The notes under the pieces were generated by a model. The model made no database searches, had not been told where the DNA came from, and was given only the letters and a program-made list of their open reading frames with translations. From Bacillota bacterium (GTDB lineage: Bacteria > Bacillota > Clostridia > Oscillospirales > Acutalibacteraceae): a stretch of DNA of 64,000 nt. The stretch is from positions 57,424 through 121,423 of the forward strand of contig JAKJCA010000001.1 of the NCBI GenBank assembly GCA_022706685.1. Direction: 5' to 3'. Each line of letters opens with the position of its first letter. The stretch's first letter is position 1. The translations under genes were made by a program, and so were the position numbers. Positions 9,471 through 18,333 of this stretch are shown here, piece by piece.

Positions 9471-10567
9471 AAATTGCTTTTTTAATCAACAGCCTCGAAA
9501 GCGGCGGGTCCGAGAGGGCGGCCAGTTCTCTGGCAAACTATTTTGTCCGCTGCGGCCATGAATGCCTCATCATCACCTTTTTCGATGAAAAACCGTTTTA
9601 CAAAATTGATGAACGCATCTCGCTGAATTGTCTGCACTTAACAAAATCCCTCGGCGATGCCGCCGCACGGCATGATATCGCGGGATATCTGAAACGCTCC
9701 CTTCGCCTGAGAAAAATGCTGAAACGGCTGCGGCCGGATATTCTCATCGGTATGAGCCATGTGATGAGTTTTTACGCGGTTATCGCCTCCGCCTTTTTAC
9801 GCATAAAGGTCGTCGGCACGGAAAGAAGCAACCCTTTTCTCTACCAGAATACACCCTATTTTCGACTTATTAGAAAAGTATCCTCCTTGCTTGCGGACGG
9901 TTATGTTTTTCAAACCCGTGGAGCGATGTCCTATTTTCCGCGAAAAATCGAAAGCAAAGCCGTTGTCATTCCCAATGCGCTGTTTAACCCCCTCTTGGAC
10001 AAAATCCAACCCTCCTGCGACAAGGAAAATACCGTCACAGCCGTGGGACGGCTGGAATATGTTAAAGGTTTTGATTTGCTCATTGGCGCATTCTCGGATA
10101 TCGCAGGGCAGCTGCCCGGTACGAAGCTGATTATTTTCGGAGAGGGTTCTCAACGGCCGGAGTTGGAAAAAATCATTCGTGAAGCGGGACTCGAGGAGAT
10201 TGTTCTGCTTCCGGGAGCAGATGCCCGCGCGGTCTGCCATGTAGCCCGTTCGTCTCTTTTTGTGCTGCCTTCCAGGCTCGAGGGTATGCCGAACGCCTTG
10301 ATGGAAGCGATGGCTTGCGGTACGGCCTGTATTGCAGCCGATTGCGACTTCGGGCCCAGAGAACTCATAGAAGACGGTGAAAACGGCATTCTTGTTCCTG
10401 CGCAAGACCGCGAAGCGCTTGCGAAAGCCATGCTTCGCGTTATGAGCGACAGCAGTCTGCGCCGGCATATCGCCGAAAAAGCAGCCCGTTTTCGCAGTGA
10501 CTATACCATGGAAAATATCGGGGTAAAGTGGCTCGATTATCTTAAAAGGGTTTCCGAGGAATCCTAA
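9467..10567 (+). CDS. Glycosyltransferase family 4 protein
   Basis: A GT-B fold glycosyltransferase of 366 residues that transfers a sugar from a nucleotide-sugar donor. The N-terminal Rossmann domain begins MKIAFLINSLESGGSERA, the glycine-rich acceptor loop. The C-terminal donor domain has VGRLEYVKGFDLLIGAF and the EX7E-type motif EGMPNALMEAMACG followed by GPRELIEDGENG. The closest recognisable relatives are GalNAc transferases of the PglH type that extend lipid-linked oligosaccharides; that substrate is inference only. It overlaps rnhA by four bases and no other sugar-polymer genes are nearby, so the acceptor is unknown. Confidence 0.85.
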   Translation: MKIAFLINSLESGGSERAASSLANYFVRCGHECLIITFFDEKPFYKIDERISLNCLHLTKSLGDAAARHDIAGYLKRSLRLRKMLKRLRPDILIGMSHVMSFYAVIASAFLRIKVVGTERSNPFLYQNTPYFRLIRKVSSLLADGYVFQTRGAMSYFPRKIESKAVVIPNALFNPLLDKIQPSCDKENTVTAVGRLEYVKGFDLLIGAFSDIAGQLPGTKLIIFGEGSQRPELEKIIREAGLEEIVLLPGADARAVCHVARSSLFVLPSRLEGMPNALMEAMACGTACIAADCDFGPRELIEDGENGILVPAQDREALAKAMLRVMSDSSLRRHIAEKAARFRSDYTMENIGVKWLDYLKRVSEES

Positions 10568-10582
10568 TATTTCAGTATGATA

Positions 10583-10610
10583 AGCGGCCCGTGATGACGG
10601 GCCGCTTTTT
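10583..10610 (+). terminator. Intrinsic terminator after the glycosyltransferase gene
   Basis: A 10-bp stem, AGCGGCCCGT with ACGGGCCGCT, closed by a GATG loop and followed by TTTTTA on the plus strand. It begins 16 bases after the glycosyltransferase stop. The same stem could weakly terminate the convergent rhaM transcript, but on that strand the tail is only TTATCAT. Confidence 0.85.
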
Positions 10611-10627
10611 ACGAAACTAAACCTGAA

Positions 10628-10945
10628 TCATGTAAAATAGAACACTTGCTTCATCAACGGTTGAGCGCCTGTTTCCGGGTCCATTTCCATGACCATAACG
10701 TCTTTCATGTATTCGTTCCATTTGTCGACGATCGGGCTGGACGCCTGAACCTTTGCGGCGAACTCAGCGCCATGAAGGCATTCGTAGTAGCCGAAGACTT
10801 CGTTTCCGCTGAGCCATATTGAATAATTGTATATGCCCGCCCGGCGGAGGACATCCTTCATTTCGGGCCAAATCTCTTCATGACGGCGGATATATTCCTC
10901 CGTCATGCCGGGTTTGATTACCGCTTTCCATGCGTAGCGTTCCAT
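10628..10945 (-). CDS. rhaM: L-rhamnose mutarotase family protein
   Basis: Small dimeric epimerase (RhaM, formerly DUF718) that interconverts alpha and beta anomers of L-rhamnose to feed rhamnose catabolism. The 105-residue product aligns end to end with E. coli RhaM from memory: EYIRRHEEIWPEM puts the catalytic His at residue 22, the same position as in E. coli, and NYSIWL, WNEYMKDVM and the VFYFT tail are conserved. ATG 10945 has GAGGGG seven bases upstream. It starts nine bases after the tsf stop and so probably rides on the rpsB-tsf transcript. No other rhamnose genes are in the window. Confidence 0.88.
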   Translation of the reverse strand: MERYAWKAVIKPGMTEEYIRRHEEIWPEMKDVLRRAGIYNYSIWLSGNEVFGYYECLHGAEFAAKVQASSPIVDKWNEYMKDVMVMEMDPETGAQPLMKQVFYFT

Positions 10946-10954
10946 GCGGTCCCC

Positions 10955-11881
10955 TCAGTGAACCATGCCGGCCACTTCTGCCGCGAGGTCGTTCTCCCTT
11001 TTTTGGAGGCCTTCCCCTTTTTCATAACGGATAAACCGGGTTACTTTAATCTCTGCGCCGAGCTTTTTTGCCGTGTTGGCGATATATTGCTCCACATTCA
11101 GTTCGTTGTCCTTAATGAACTGCTGCTCAAGCAGACAGAATTCTTTGAAATACTTGCCCAACTTGCCGGCGACAATGCCTTCCAGCACTTTTTCGGGTTT
11201 GGAGCGCATTTTTTCGTCTTCCTGGATTTGAGTCATCAGGATCGTTTTCTCGTGCTCAATCACATCCGCGGGCACAGAGTTACGGTCAAGGTAGAGCGGA
11301 TTCATCGCGGAAACCTGCATGGCGATATCTTTGCCCATTGCCTTGAAATTGTCGGAAGCGGCGACTGCAGCGTCGGTTTCGAAACCTACCAAAACGCCTA
11401 CCGTACCGCCGGTATGAATGTACATGGATACGATTCCGTCGTAAACGGTAAAACGGCGGATTTTAATATTCTCGCCGATGGACAATATTTTGTCCTGAAG
11501 GTTTTCCAAAACGGTCCTGTCGCTGCCGGAGAGCTTTTTGTTGAGAAGGTCGTCGACATCCGCAGGCATCGTGTCGACAATCGTTTTCGCGATTTCGCCC
11601 GCGAATGTTTTGAACACTTCGTTTTTGGCAACAAAGTCAGTTTCTGAATTAACTTCAACAATGGCGGCTTTTCGGACCTTTTCATCGTAATAGGAAGCGA
11701 CAACGCCCTCCGCAGCGATGCGGCCGGCTTTTTTCGAAGCGGCGGCAAGGCCTTTTTCGCGGAGAAAATCGATGGCCTTATCCATATCGCCGTCAGATTC
11801 GGTGAGCGCTTTTTTGCAGTCCATCATACCGACGCCTGTTTTTTCACGGAGAGCCTGAACATCTTTTGCTGTAAATGACAT
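10955..11881 (-). CDS. tsf: Translation elongation factor Ts
   Basis: Guanine nucleotide exchange factor that recycles EF-Tu from the GDP to the GTP form. The 308-residue product has the N-terminal UBA-like domain (VQALREKTGVGMMDCKKAL), then the core with the EF-Tu-contacting segment TDFVAKNEVF and the family motif HTGGTVGVLVGFE, and a C-terminal module. ATG 11881 is preceded by GAGGGG. It follows rpsB by five bases, the near-universal rpsB-tsf order. Confidence 0.97.
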   Translation of the reverse strand: MSFTAKDVQALREKTGVGMMDCKKALTESDGDMDKAIDFLREKGLAAASKKAGRIAAEGVVASYYDEKVRKAAIVEVNSETDFVAKNEVFKTFAGEIAKTIVDTMPADVDDLLNKKLSGSDRTVLENLQDKILSIGENIKIRRFTVYDGIVSMYIHTGGTVGVLVGFETDAAVAASDNFKAMGKDIAMQVSAMNPLYLDRNSVPADVIEHEKTILMTQIQEDEKMRSKPEKVLEGIVAGKLGKYFKEFCLLEQQFIKDNELNVEQYIANTAKKLGAEIKVTRFIRYEKGEGLQKRENDLAAEVAGMVH

Positions 11882-11886
11882 ATGAT

Positions 11887-12621
11887 TTACCCCTCAACTG
11901 CCATAGGTTTTTCTTCTTCCTGTGCCGCTTCGGCCTGTTCGCCCTGACGGCCTTCGATCACCGCATCTGCCATGGCTGAAGAAATCAGCCGGACTGCGCG
12001 GATAGCGTCGTCATTGCCGGGAATGATATAATCGATTTCATCGGGATCGCAGTTGGTATCGACAATCGCCACGATGGGTATACCGAGTTTTCTTGCTTCC
12101 GCGACGGCAATTCTTTCTTTCCTCGGGTCGACAATGAAAAGCGCGGCGGGCTGCCTGCGCATATTGGTAATTCCACCGAGGAACTTCTCCAGCTTTTCCA
12201 CTTCGAGTTTGAGCTTGATTACTTCCTTTTTGGGCAGAAGGTTGAAGGTTCCGTCGGTTTCCATTGCCTTTATTTGGCCGAGACGCCTGATTCTGCGCTG
12301 AATGGTGTTGAAGTTCGTCAGCATCCCGCCGAGCCAGCGGGCGTTGACAAAGGGCATCGAACAGCGGCAAGCCTCTTCACGGATAGAATCCTGGGCTTGT
12401 TTTTTCGTGCCGACAAAAAGCACTTCTTCCCCGCGCGCCGAAATCTCGCGGACAAACATGTAGGCGTCTTCGAGTTTTTTGACTGTCTTTTGGAGATCGA
12501 TGATGTAGATGCCGTTGCGCTCCGTAAAGATGTACGGAGCCATTTTGGGGTTCCACCTTCTTGTCTGATGACCGAAATGGACACCCGCTTCGAGCAATTG
12601 CTTCATTGAGACTACTGCCAT
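11887..12621 (-). CDS. rpsB: 30S ribosomal protein S2
   Basis: Ribosomal protein of the small-subunit head-body junction. The 244-residue product begins [19 protein letters not shown] and carries the S2 signatures [21 protein letters not shown] and [18 protein letters not shown], ending in an acidic Glu/Ala-rich tail. ATG 12621 has GGAGG seven bases upstream, so the longer frame to 12660 is not the start. A leader of about 100 bases separates it from its promoter. Confidence 0.97.
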   Translation of the reverse strand: MAVVSMKQLLEAGVHFGHQTRRWNPKMAPYIFTERNGIYIIDLQKTVKKLEDAYMFVREISARGEEVLFVGTKKQAQDSIREEACRCSMPFVNARWLGGMLTNFNTIQRRIRRLGQIKAMETDGTFNLLPKKEVIKLKLEVEKLEKFLGGITNMRRQPAALFIVDPRKERIAVAEARKLGIPIVAIVDTNCDPDEIDYIIPGNDDAIRAVRLISSAMADAVIEGRQGEQAEAAQEEEKPMAVEG

Positions 12622-12729
12622 GAATAAACCTCCTTCGGTTAATCCTCCGCAGGAACGCATTGAATTTTCCGCATAAGATTCGCATGAATCCCACCGGCGG
12701 AATGGCGCCTGCGTGCGTAATGCCTTGGA

Positions 12730-12758
12730 ATTATATCATCGTTATGCTCATAATGCAA
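12730..12758 (-). promoter_or_regulatory. Promoter of rpsB-tsf-rhaM
   Basis: Minus-strand TTGCAT (12753-12758), a 17-base spacer and a perfect TATAAT (12730-12735) preceded by TGA, giving an extended -10. The leader from about 12723 to 12622 could hold an S2 autoregulatory site, as known for rpsB in other bacteria, but I cannot identify a defined structure in it. Confidence 0.7.
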
Positions 12759-12838
12759 GCAAATTTTTTACAAAGTCTGTCAATATGCGGCTTGTTGCCG
12801 GTATAACACCGCTAAGCGGTTGAGAGTCAGCCCGCGAA

Positions 12839-13780
12839 TCATTTTGCGCTATTTTTCATATCAAGGATAAGCGTTTTTCCGTCGCTGCCGAAAACGATGG
12901 TTGAACAATAATCGGTTCTTAATACCTCACATCCGATTTCTTCAAAACGCTCAACGACTTCCCGATGCGGGTGGCCGTAGTCATTGGGTGTTCCGACACT
13001 GATAACCGCGTAACTCGGCATAGACGCGCGTATCAATTCTTCGCTCGAAGAACTGCGGCTGCCGTGGTGACCGGCCTTGATTACGTCGCATTTCAGGGGA
13101 ACGCCGCTTCGTAAAATGTCGTATTCCTCCTGCGTTTCCGCGTCGCCCATCAACAAGAACGTTGTTTCTCCGTAAGTCAAACGAATCACGGCAGACATAT
13201 TGTTGATATCAGCGTATGACCGCAGAGGCGCGAGAAAGGTGAATACCGCACTTCCAAGCATATACGACTTGCCCGCTTGCGCATAATCGCTTTTTGCTCC
13301 GGACTGTTCGGCGCTCTCGAGCAAACCGAGAAATAAATCCGTGGCCGCGTATTCGCCGCCTCTTATGTCCGGCATCATAAATACCGACGGATGAAAGGTT
13401 TTTATTACTTCGGACATACTTCCGATATGGTCGGAATCGGGGTGCGTTGCGACGGCATAATCAATTTTATTGATATTTAAATTGCGTAAATATCGAATGA
13501 TTTTTTGTCCATTCCCCTGTTTGCCGGTGTCGATGAGCATGCTGTTATCGCCGCATTTGACAATAACGCAGTCCCCTTGTCCGACATCGATAAAGTGAAC
13601 CGAAAGCGGCATTTTCGCCGCCTGTGAGGTGGTGCGCAAGCCGAATGCTTCAAAAACGCCGTCCCATGAAAAGCGGCCGTTTCCGTTAGCGAGAATCCAG
13701 CTGAAAATGACAAATACAACGGCAAAAAAAGCCGCCGCAAACATCCCCGTACGGGAACGGATGCATCGTTTCGCTTTCAT
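12839..13780 (-). CDS. Membrane-anchored ComEC-like metallo-beta-lactamase hydrolase
   Basis: A 313-residue protein with a basic N-terminus, one membrane segment (about 12-31) and a single metallo-beta-lactamase domain outside the membrane. The domain opens with VHFIDVGQGDCVIV as in the C-terminal domain of ComEC/Rec2, and has LIDTG, the metal motif HPDSDH at 113-118, GDAETQEE and KAGHHGSRSSSSEEL. Relatives are competence-linked or generic secreted MBL hydrolases, possibly nucleases; the substrate is not known. The start overlaps the YgiQ-family stop by four bases. The ComEC encoded at 48184-50415 lacks these metal ligands. Confidence 0.85.
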   Translation of the reverse strand: MKAKRCIRSRTGMFAAAFFAVVFVIFSWILANGNGRFSWDGVFEAFGLRTTSQAAKMPLSVHFIDVGQGDCVIVKCGDNSMLIDTGKQGNGQKIIRYLRNLNINKIDYAVATHPDSDHIGSMSEVIKTFHPSVFMMPDIRGGEYAATDLFLGLLESAEQSGAKSDYAQAGKSYMLGSAVFTFLAPLRSYADINNMSAVIRLTYGETTFLLMGDAETQEEYDILRSGVPLKCDVIKAGHHGSRSSSSEELIRASMPSYAVISVGTPNDYGHPHREVVERFEEIGCEVLRTDYCSTIVFGSDGKTLILDMKNSAK

Positions 13781-15642
13781 CGTTTCGAGGCGCTCCTTTT
13801 TTTGGGCGGAACGGCCTTTTTCCGCCGGTTTTCGGGACGGAAACGCGAGGATGCGCCGGCATCGACCAGGCAGTTCTTTCCCCTGCCGATCAGGTCCCTG
13901 CGTCCGGCTTTGACAAGCGCTTCTGCGGCAAGAGCCCGGTTTTGCGGCAGGAAATATTGCAGCAGCGCCCGCTGCAGCGCTTTTTCATGCGGATGGACAG
14001 CGCAGTATACCGCTTTCATTGTAAGCGGATTGAAGCCCGAATAATACATACATGTGGATATCGTTCCGGGTGTCGGATAAAAATCCTGAACCTGCTGGGG
14101 TTTGATATGTTTATTCTTGTTATACAAGGCCAGCCGCACGGCGTCTGCAAGGGTGGAACCGGGGTGGGAAGATATGAAATATGCGACAAGATACTGCTCC
14201 TTGCCGGCCGATTGTGAAACCGCCTCAAACCGCTGGACAAAGCGGTCATAGACTTCGATGGGCGGCTTGCCCATCAGTTCAAGCACCGTGGGGCTGCAAT
14301 GTTCGGGCGCTACCTTCAGCTGTCCGCTGACATGGTGTTCCGCCAGTTCGCGCAAAAAACTCTCGTCCTCGTCCAGCAGAAGATAATCATAACGAACCCC
14401 TGACCGTATAAACACTTTCTTTATACCGGTCATGGAACGCAGGGAACGGAGGATATCCAGGTATTCCGCATGACTGACACTGAGATTGGGGCATGGAGAC
14501 GGCGCAAGGCACCTTTTATCGCTGCAGGCTCCTTTTTGCGCCTGGCGGACGCACGCGTCGTGCCTTAAATTGGCCGTAGGGCCGCCGACATCATGGATAT
14601 AACCTTTGAATCCCGGCATCCGCATAATGCGGGAAGCCTCGTCAAGCACGGACTGTTTGCTTCGCGAACTGATCCTTTTGCCTTGATGGAATGTCAGCGA
14701 ACAGAAACTGCAGTCTCCGAAGCAGCCGCGGTTATGTGTGATGGAAAAGCGTACTTCTTCAAAAGCCGGAACGCCGCCTTCCGCATCGTAAATCGGGTGG
14801 CAAGCCCTCATAAAGGGCAACGCGTACACCTCGTCCATTTGCGCCGTTGTCAGCGGAAGCGCAGGCGGATTTTGTATAAGGGTCATATTCGAGTGCCGCT
14901 GTTTCAACATCAGGCCGCTGACGGCGTCCTGATTTTCGTGCTGGATACGGCAGGCGCGCGCGTACTCGGCTTTGTTGGACCGTACATTTTCGTAAGACGG
15001 ACATTCTCTGCCGCCAAACGGAGTATCAGTCGAGACAATCAAGATACAAGTCCCCCTTACGTTGCCGATGTCCCGTATATTCTCGCCAGCATGCAACCGG
15101 GCCGCAATCTCCGTGGTCTGTGACTCTCCCATACCGTAAACAAGCAAATCCGCTTTGCATTCCATCAAAACGGATGGCTTCACGCAGTTGCTCCAATAAT
15201 CATAATGCGCAAACCGGCGAAGCGAGGCTTCCAGCCCGCCGGCGATGACCGGCGTATCCGGGAAAAGGGTTTTCAGTTTGCGGCAGTAAACACTCAGCGC
15301 TCTGTCGGGGCGTTTGCCCGGCTTGCCCCCGGGAGAATACACATCTTTGGATCTTTTTTTAAGCGCAACGGTGTAGTTGGACACCATGGAGTCGACATTC
15401 CCGGAACTCACAAAAAATCCAAACCGGGGCTTTCCGAGACGAATAAAATCACGATCGTCACGGCAGTCAGGCTGCGCCAAAACGGCAACCCGGTACCCGA
15501 GCGATTCAAGCAGTCTGGATATGACGGCAATACCGAAACTCGGGTGATCCACATAGGCATCACCCGTAACGCAGATAAAATCCGCTTCACGCCAGCCTCT
15601 GGCGTCCATATCTTCACGGCAGACCGGTAAAAATGAGTTCAT
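13777..15642 (-). CDS. YgiQ family radical SAM protein
   Basis: A 621-residue member of the UPF0313/YgiQ family: an N-terminal cobalamin-binding-like domain, a radical SAM core and a YgiQ C-terminal domain. The [4Fe-4S] cysteines are in CFGDCSFC, at residues 307, 311 and 314; GGLEASLRRFAHYDYW and the late FYPTPGTISTCMYYSG are family hallmarks. The basic tail is rich in Lys and Arg. The reaction of this family is not established. The gene abuts ftsK with no spacer (start 15642, ftsK stop at 15643) and overlaps the next gene by four bases, so the three are probably co-transcribed. Confidence 0.92.
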   Translation of the reverse strand: MNSFLPVCREDMDARGWREADFICVTGDAYVDHPSFGIAVISRLLESLGYRVAVLAQPDCRDDRDFIRLGKPRFGFFVSSGNVDSMVSNYTVALKKRSKDVYSPGGKPGKRPDRALSVYCRKLKTLFPDTPVIAGGLEASLRRFAHYDYWSNCVKPSVLMECKADLLVYGMGESQTTEIAARLHAGENIRDIGNVRGTCILIVSTDTPFGGRECPSYENVRSNKAEYARACRIQHENQDAVSGLMLKQRHSNMTLIQNPPALPLTTAQMDEVYALPFMRACHPIYDAEGGVPAFEEVRFSITHNRGCFGDCSFCSLTFHQGKRISSRSKQSVLDEASRIMRMPGFKGYIHDVGGPTANLRHDACVRQAQKGACSDKRCLAPSPCPNLSVSHAEYLDILRSLRSMTGIKKVFIRSGVRYDYLLLDEDESFLRELAEHHVSGQLKVAPEHCSPTVLELMGKPPIEVYDRFVQRFEAVSQSAGKEQYLVAYFISSHPGSTLADAVRLALYNKNKHIKPQQVQDFYPTPGTISTCMYYSGFNPLTMKAVYCAVHPHEKALQRALLQYFLPQNRALAAEALVKAGRRDLIGRGKNCLVDAGASSRFRPENRRKKAVPPKKRSASKR

Positions 15643-18141
15643 TTACAGTTGAGAACCGCTGTCGTCATCGTTTTCATCGTCGACGCCGATATCGTCGACG
15701 CTGTCGGCGAACTCGTCGGACATCGCATATTTTTCAAGATATTGCTGTTTTGTAATTAATACTTTTCGCGGTTTACTGCCCTCAAACGGGCCGATAATGC
15801 CCTTTTCTTCGAGTGAATCCATAATTCTTGCCGCTCGGGCATAGCCGAGTTTCAGCCTTCGCTGCAACAGGGTCGTCGATGCAATCTGAGCCTGCGCGAC
15901 GACCTGTATGGCCTTGGGCAGCATATCGTCATCGTCGTCGCCGCCCTGGTCGTCGCCGCCTGCGCCGCCTCTTTTCTTTTCTGCGGCGGCGTGCCGTTCG
16001 ATTTCTTTCATAATTTCTTCATCGTAGGAATACTCGCTTTGGCTCTTGACATACGAAACGACATTTTCCACTTCGCGTTCCGAAATATAGCAGCCTTGAA
16101 CACGGAGCGGTTTGGACATGCCTACCGGGTTGAAAAGCATATCGCCGTTGCCGACCAGTTTTTCCGCGCCGGACATATCGAGAATAATCCTGGACTCCAG
16201 CTGTGCGGAAACGGAAAAAGCGATACGGCTTGGGATGTTCGCTTTTATCGTGCCGGTGATTACATCGACCGAGGGCCTTTGTGTCGCGACAACGAGGTGC
16301 ATCCCGGCCGCGCGGGCCATTTGGGCCAGGCGGAAAATAGAATCTTCCACCTCATTGGGGGCGACCATCATCAAATCGGATAATTCGTCGATAAAAATGA
16401 CAATACGGTACATTTTTTTACCGCCCGGGGTCTTCTCAATCATTTTGTTGTAACTCTCGATATCCCGGGCGTTGCATTCCGAGAAAAGTTTATACCGTTT
16501 CTGCATTTCCGACACGGCCCAGCCCAGCGCGCCTGCTGCTTTTCTCGGGTCACAAACGACAGGTACCTCCAAATGGGCAATTCCGTTGTATAATGAAAAT
16601 TCGACTTGCTTTGGGTCAATCATCAGCATTTTTACTTCCGTGGGCGAAGCGTTATAGAGAATGCTGATAATCATCGTGTTGAGGCAGACAGACTTTCCGG
16701 AGCCGGTGGTGCCGGCGATAAGCAGATGGGGCATTTTCGCCAAATCCGCGCAAACGATATTGCCCGTGATATCTTTGCCCAGGGCGACATTCAACTTGCT
16801 TTTAACCGAGCGGTACTGGTTGGTGTCTATAATTTCACGAATGGTAACCGAAACCCTCTTGCTGTTGGGTATTTCGATACCGATGGCTGATTTATTGGGA
16901 ATCGGCGCTTCGATTCTGACATGCGAGGCGGCCAGGCGCAACGCCAAATCATCCGACAGATTGGTAATTTTACTGATACGGACCCCGGCGTCCGGCTGGA
17001 TTTCGTAGCGGGTGACGGACGGGCCCGGGCAGATACCGACCACTCTAGCGCTGACGCCGAAACTGCGAAGTGTCTCGATGAGCTTGTTCGCGGTAGAGCG
17101 CTGCTCTTCTTCCGTATTGCCCCAGCCGGACACAACCGGCGCGTTCAGGCAGTCAATCGGCGGCAGTTGATAGTGTTCGAACGCCCGCCCGTTTTGCGGT
17201 TTATCATCGCCTGACATTGCCGTAAACGGCGAAACATGTTGTTTTTGCGCACCGCCGCCCTTCTGAGCGTTTTCTTTAACCGGTTGAAGGCCGTCTTTTA
17301 AGCGGGAAGGACCCGTTTCCGCGACAGGCAGGAACTCCGCTGGAACGGCAGGAATATACTCCTCGGCCAGTTGCGGATTGTCATTGTCCTGTACCGGTTC
17401 GACCGGCGGCAGTACAAACTCCCTCTTGGTTTCCGTGCGCGGTTCTTCTGCGGCAGCCGCAGCTCTGGCGGCCGCGGCCGCTTTACGGTTCCCGGCAAGT
17501 TCGCCGGCCTTTTTGACGGGCTTGGTCAGCGAGAGGAAAAGTTTCGGAAGCGTGGTTCCGGTCAGGAGCATAAAGAGTACCGCCAGCACGATAATAATGA
17601 TAATGGCTGCGGCCGTTGAGCCGACGATCTTGGCGCAGCCGCCTCCCACCAGCGCGCCGAGCGCCCCGCCGTTGATTTTGCCTTGTGCGGGAAGCCAGGA
17701 TTGCTTCATCTGAAGCCAGACGCTGTCGTTGTTGATACCGTCGCCGTATAAAAAAATGTGAATCAAACCGCCTATGAGTGTGGTAAAGACTCCGATGCCC
17801 GTCAAATTGGTGGCGATATTGCCAAGCGGCTTGTTGACAGCAAAGGCAATCGACAGGTACAGCAGCATAAACGGCCAGATGTAAGCGCAGTACCCGAACA
17901 GGCCGAGCATGGCGTTGTGCAGGTAAGTCCAAACATTCTCGCCCTCAATAATCACCATACAGGCGAACAGCGCCGAAGAAGCAAACAGAATGATAGCCGT
18001 TTTTTGCCTTTTCGCCATAGAACGCCCCGGTTTCTCCTCCTGTGTTGCGGGTCTGGAGGCCTGCATTTTTTTTGAGGAGGCTGCGGACGCATTGCTTTTA
18101 GCGGGTTGTTTTTTTTGATTGCTTGTCTTTGAAGACGGCAT
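15643..18141 (-). CDS. ftsK: DNA translocase FtsK/SpoIIIE
   Basis: Septal DNA pump that clears chromosomes from the division or sporulation septum. The 832-residue product has a basic Ser/Ala-rich start, several membrane segments between about 48 and 198, an Ala-rich and proline-containing linker (about 210-300), and the motor domain with Walker A GTTGSGKS at 477-484 and Walker B IVIFIDELSDLMM near 575. A gamma winged-helix DNA-reading domain (about 745-810) and an acidic Asp-rich tail follow. In a spore former it would serve the SpoIIIE role; the sequence alone does not separate SpoIIIE from SftA/FtsK, though the membrane helices argue against SftA. Confidence 0.95.
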   Translation of the reverse strand: MPSSKTSNQKKQPAKSNASAASSKKMQASRPATQEEKPGRSMAKRQKTAIILFASSALFACMVIIEGENVWTYLHNAMLGLFGYCAYIWPFMLLYLSIAFAVNKPLGNIATNLTGIGVFTTLIGGLIHIFLYGDGINNDSVWLQMKQSWLPAQGKINGGALGALVGGGCAKIVGSTAAAIIIIIVLAVLFMLLTGTTLPKLFLSLTKPVKKAGELAGNRKAAAAARAAAAAEEPRTETKREFVLPPVEPVQDNDNPQLAEEYIPAVPAEFLPVAETGPSRLKDGLQPVKENAQKGGGAQKQHVSPFTAMSGDDKPQNGRAFEHYQLPPIDCLNAPVVSGWGNTEEEQRSTANKLIETLRSFGVSARVVGICPGPSVTRYEIQPDAGVRISKITNLSDDLALRLAASHVRIEAPIPNKSAIGIEIPNSKRVSVTIREIIDTNQYRSVKSKLNVALGKDITGNIVCADLAKMPHLLIAGTTGSGKSVCLNTMIISILYNASPTEVKMLMIDPKQVEFSLYNGIAHLEVPVVCDPRKAAGALGWAVSEMQKRYKLFSECNARDIESYNKMIEKTPGGKKMYRIVIFIDELSDLMMVAPNEVEDSIFRLAQMARAAGMHLVVATQRPSVDVITGTIKANIPSRIAFSVSAQLESRIILDMSGAEKLVGNGDMLFNPVGMSKPLRVQGCYISEREVENVVSYVKSQSEYSYDEEIMKEIERHAAAEKKRGGAGGDDQGGDDDDDMLPKAIQVVAQAQIASTTLLQRRLKLGYARAARIMDSLEEKGIIGPFEGSKPRKVLITKQQYLEKYAMSDEFADSVDDIGVDDENDDDSGSQL

Positions 18142-18187
18142 ATCGTTTTCCTTTTTTCAGCGATATGAAAACTGTGAGTTTTTGATT

Positions 18188-18216
18188 ATTATAGCATTAA
18201 AAGGCCGTTCCGGCAA
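18188..18216 (-). promoter_or_regulatory. Promoter of ftsK-ygiQ-MBL
   Basis: Minus-strand TTGCCG (18211-18216), a 17-base spacer and a perfect TATAAT (18188-18193) with a TGC extension just before it. It lies about 46 bases upstream of the ftsK ATG. Confidence 0.65.
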
Positions 18217-18271
18217 TATTTCCGCTGCTCGTTTTCAGCCCTCTACATTGCTCTGCCAAACGCCGGAATCG

Positions 18272-18300
18272 TTGACAAAACACCGGTCGGACGATAGACT
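18272..18300 (+). promoter_or_regulatory. Promoter of aconitase-isocitrate dehydrogenase operon
   Basis: TTGACA (18272-18277) and TAGACT (18295-18300) are spaced by 17 bases. The predicted transcript start, near 18307, falls after the first ATG of the frame at 18304, which supports the GTG at 18334 as the real start of translation. Confidence 0.6.
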
Positions 18301-18333
18301 TATATGAAGTTTATCGTTTTCGGAGGAGAAGTT

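Noticed and set aside
10880..11647. A 255-codon open frame on the plus strand
   Set aside because: It lies antisense to tsf, has no ribosome site or family features, and tsf is a complete, conserved gene on the other strand.
12801..12825. A small ACCGC/GCGGT inverted repeat after the MBL gene as a terminator
   Set aside because: The stem is only five base pairs and the T run is weak; it may be chance.
18304..18333. ATG 18304 as the aconitase start
   Set aside because: The promoter puts the transcript start at about 18307, and GTG 18334 has GGAGGAG upstream and fits the family N-terminus.
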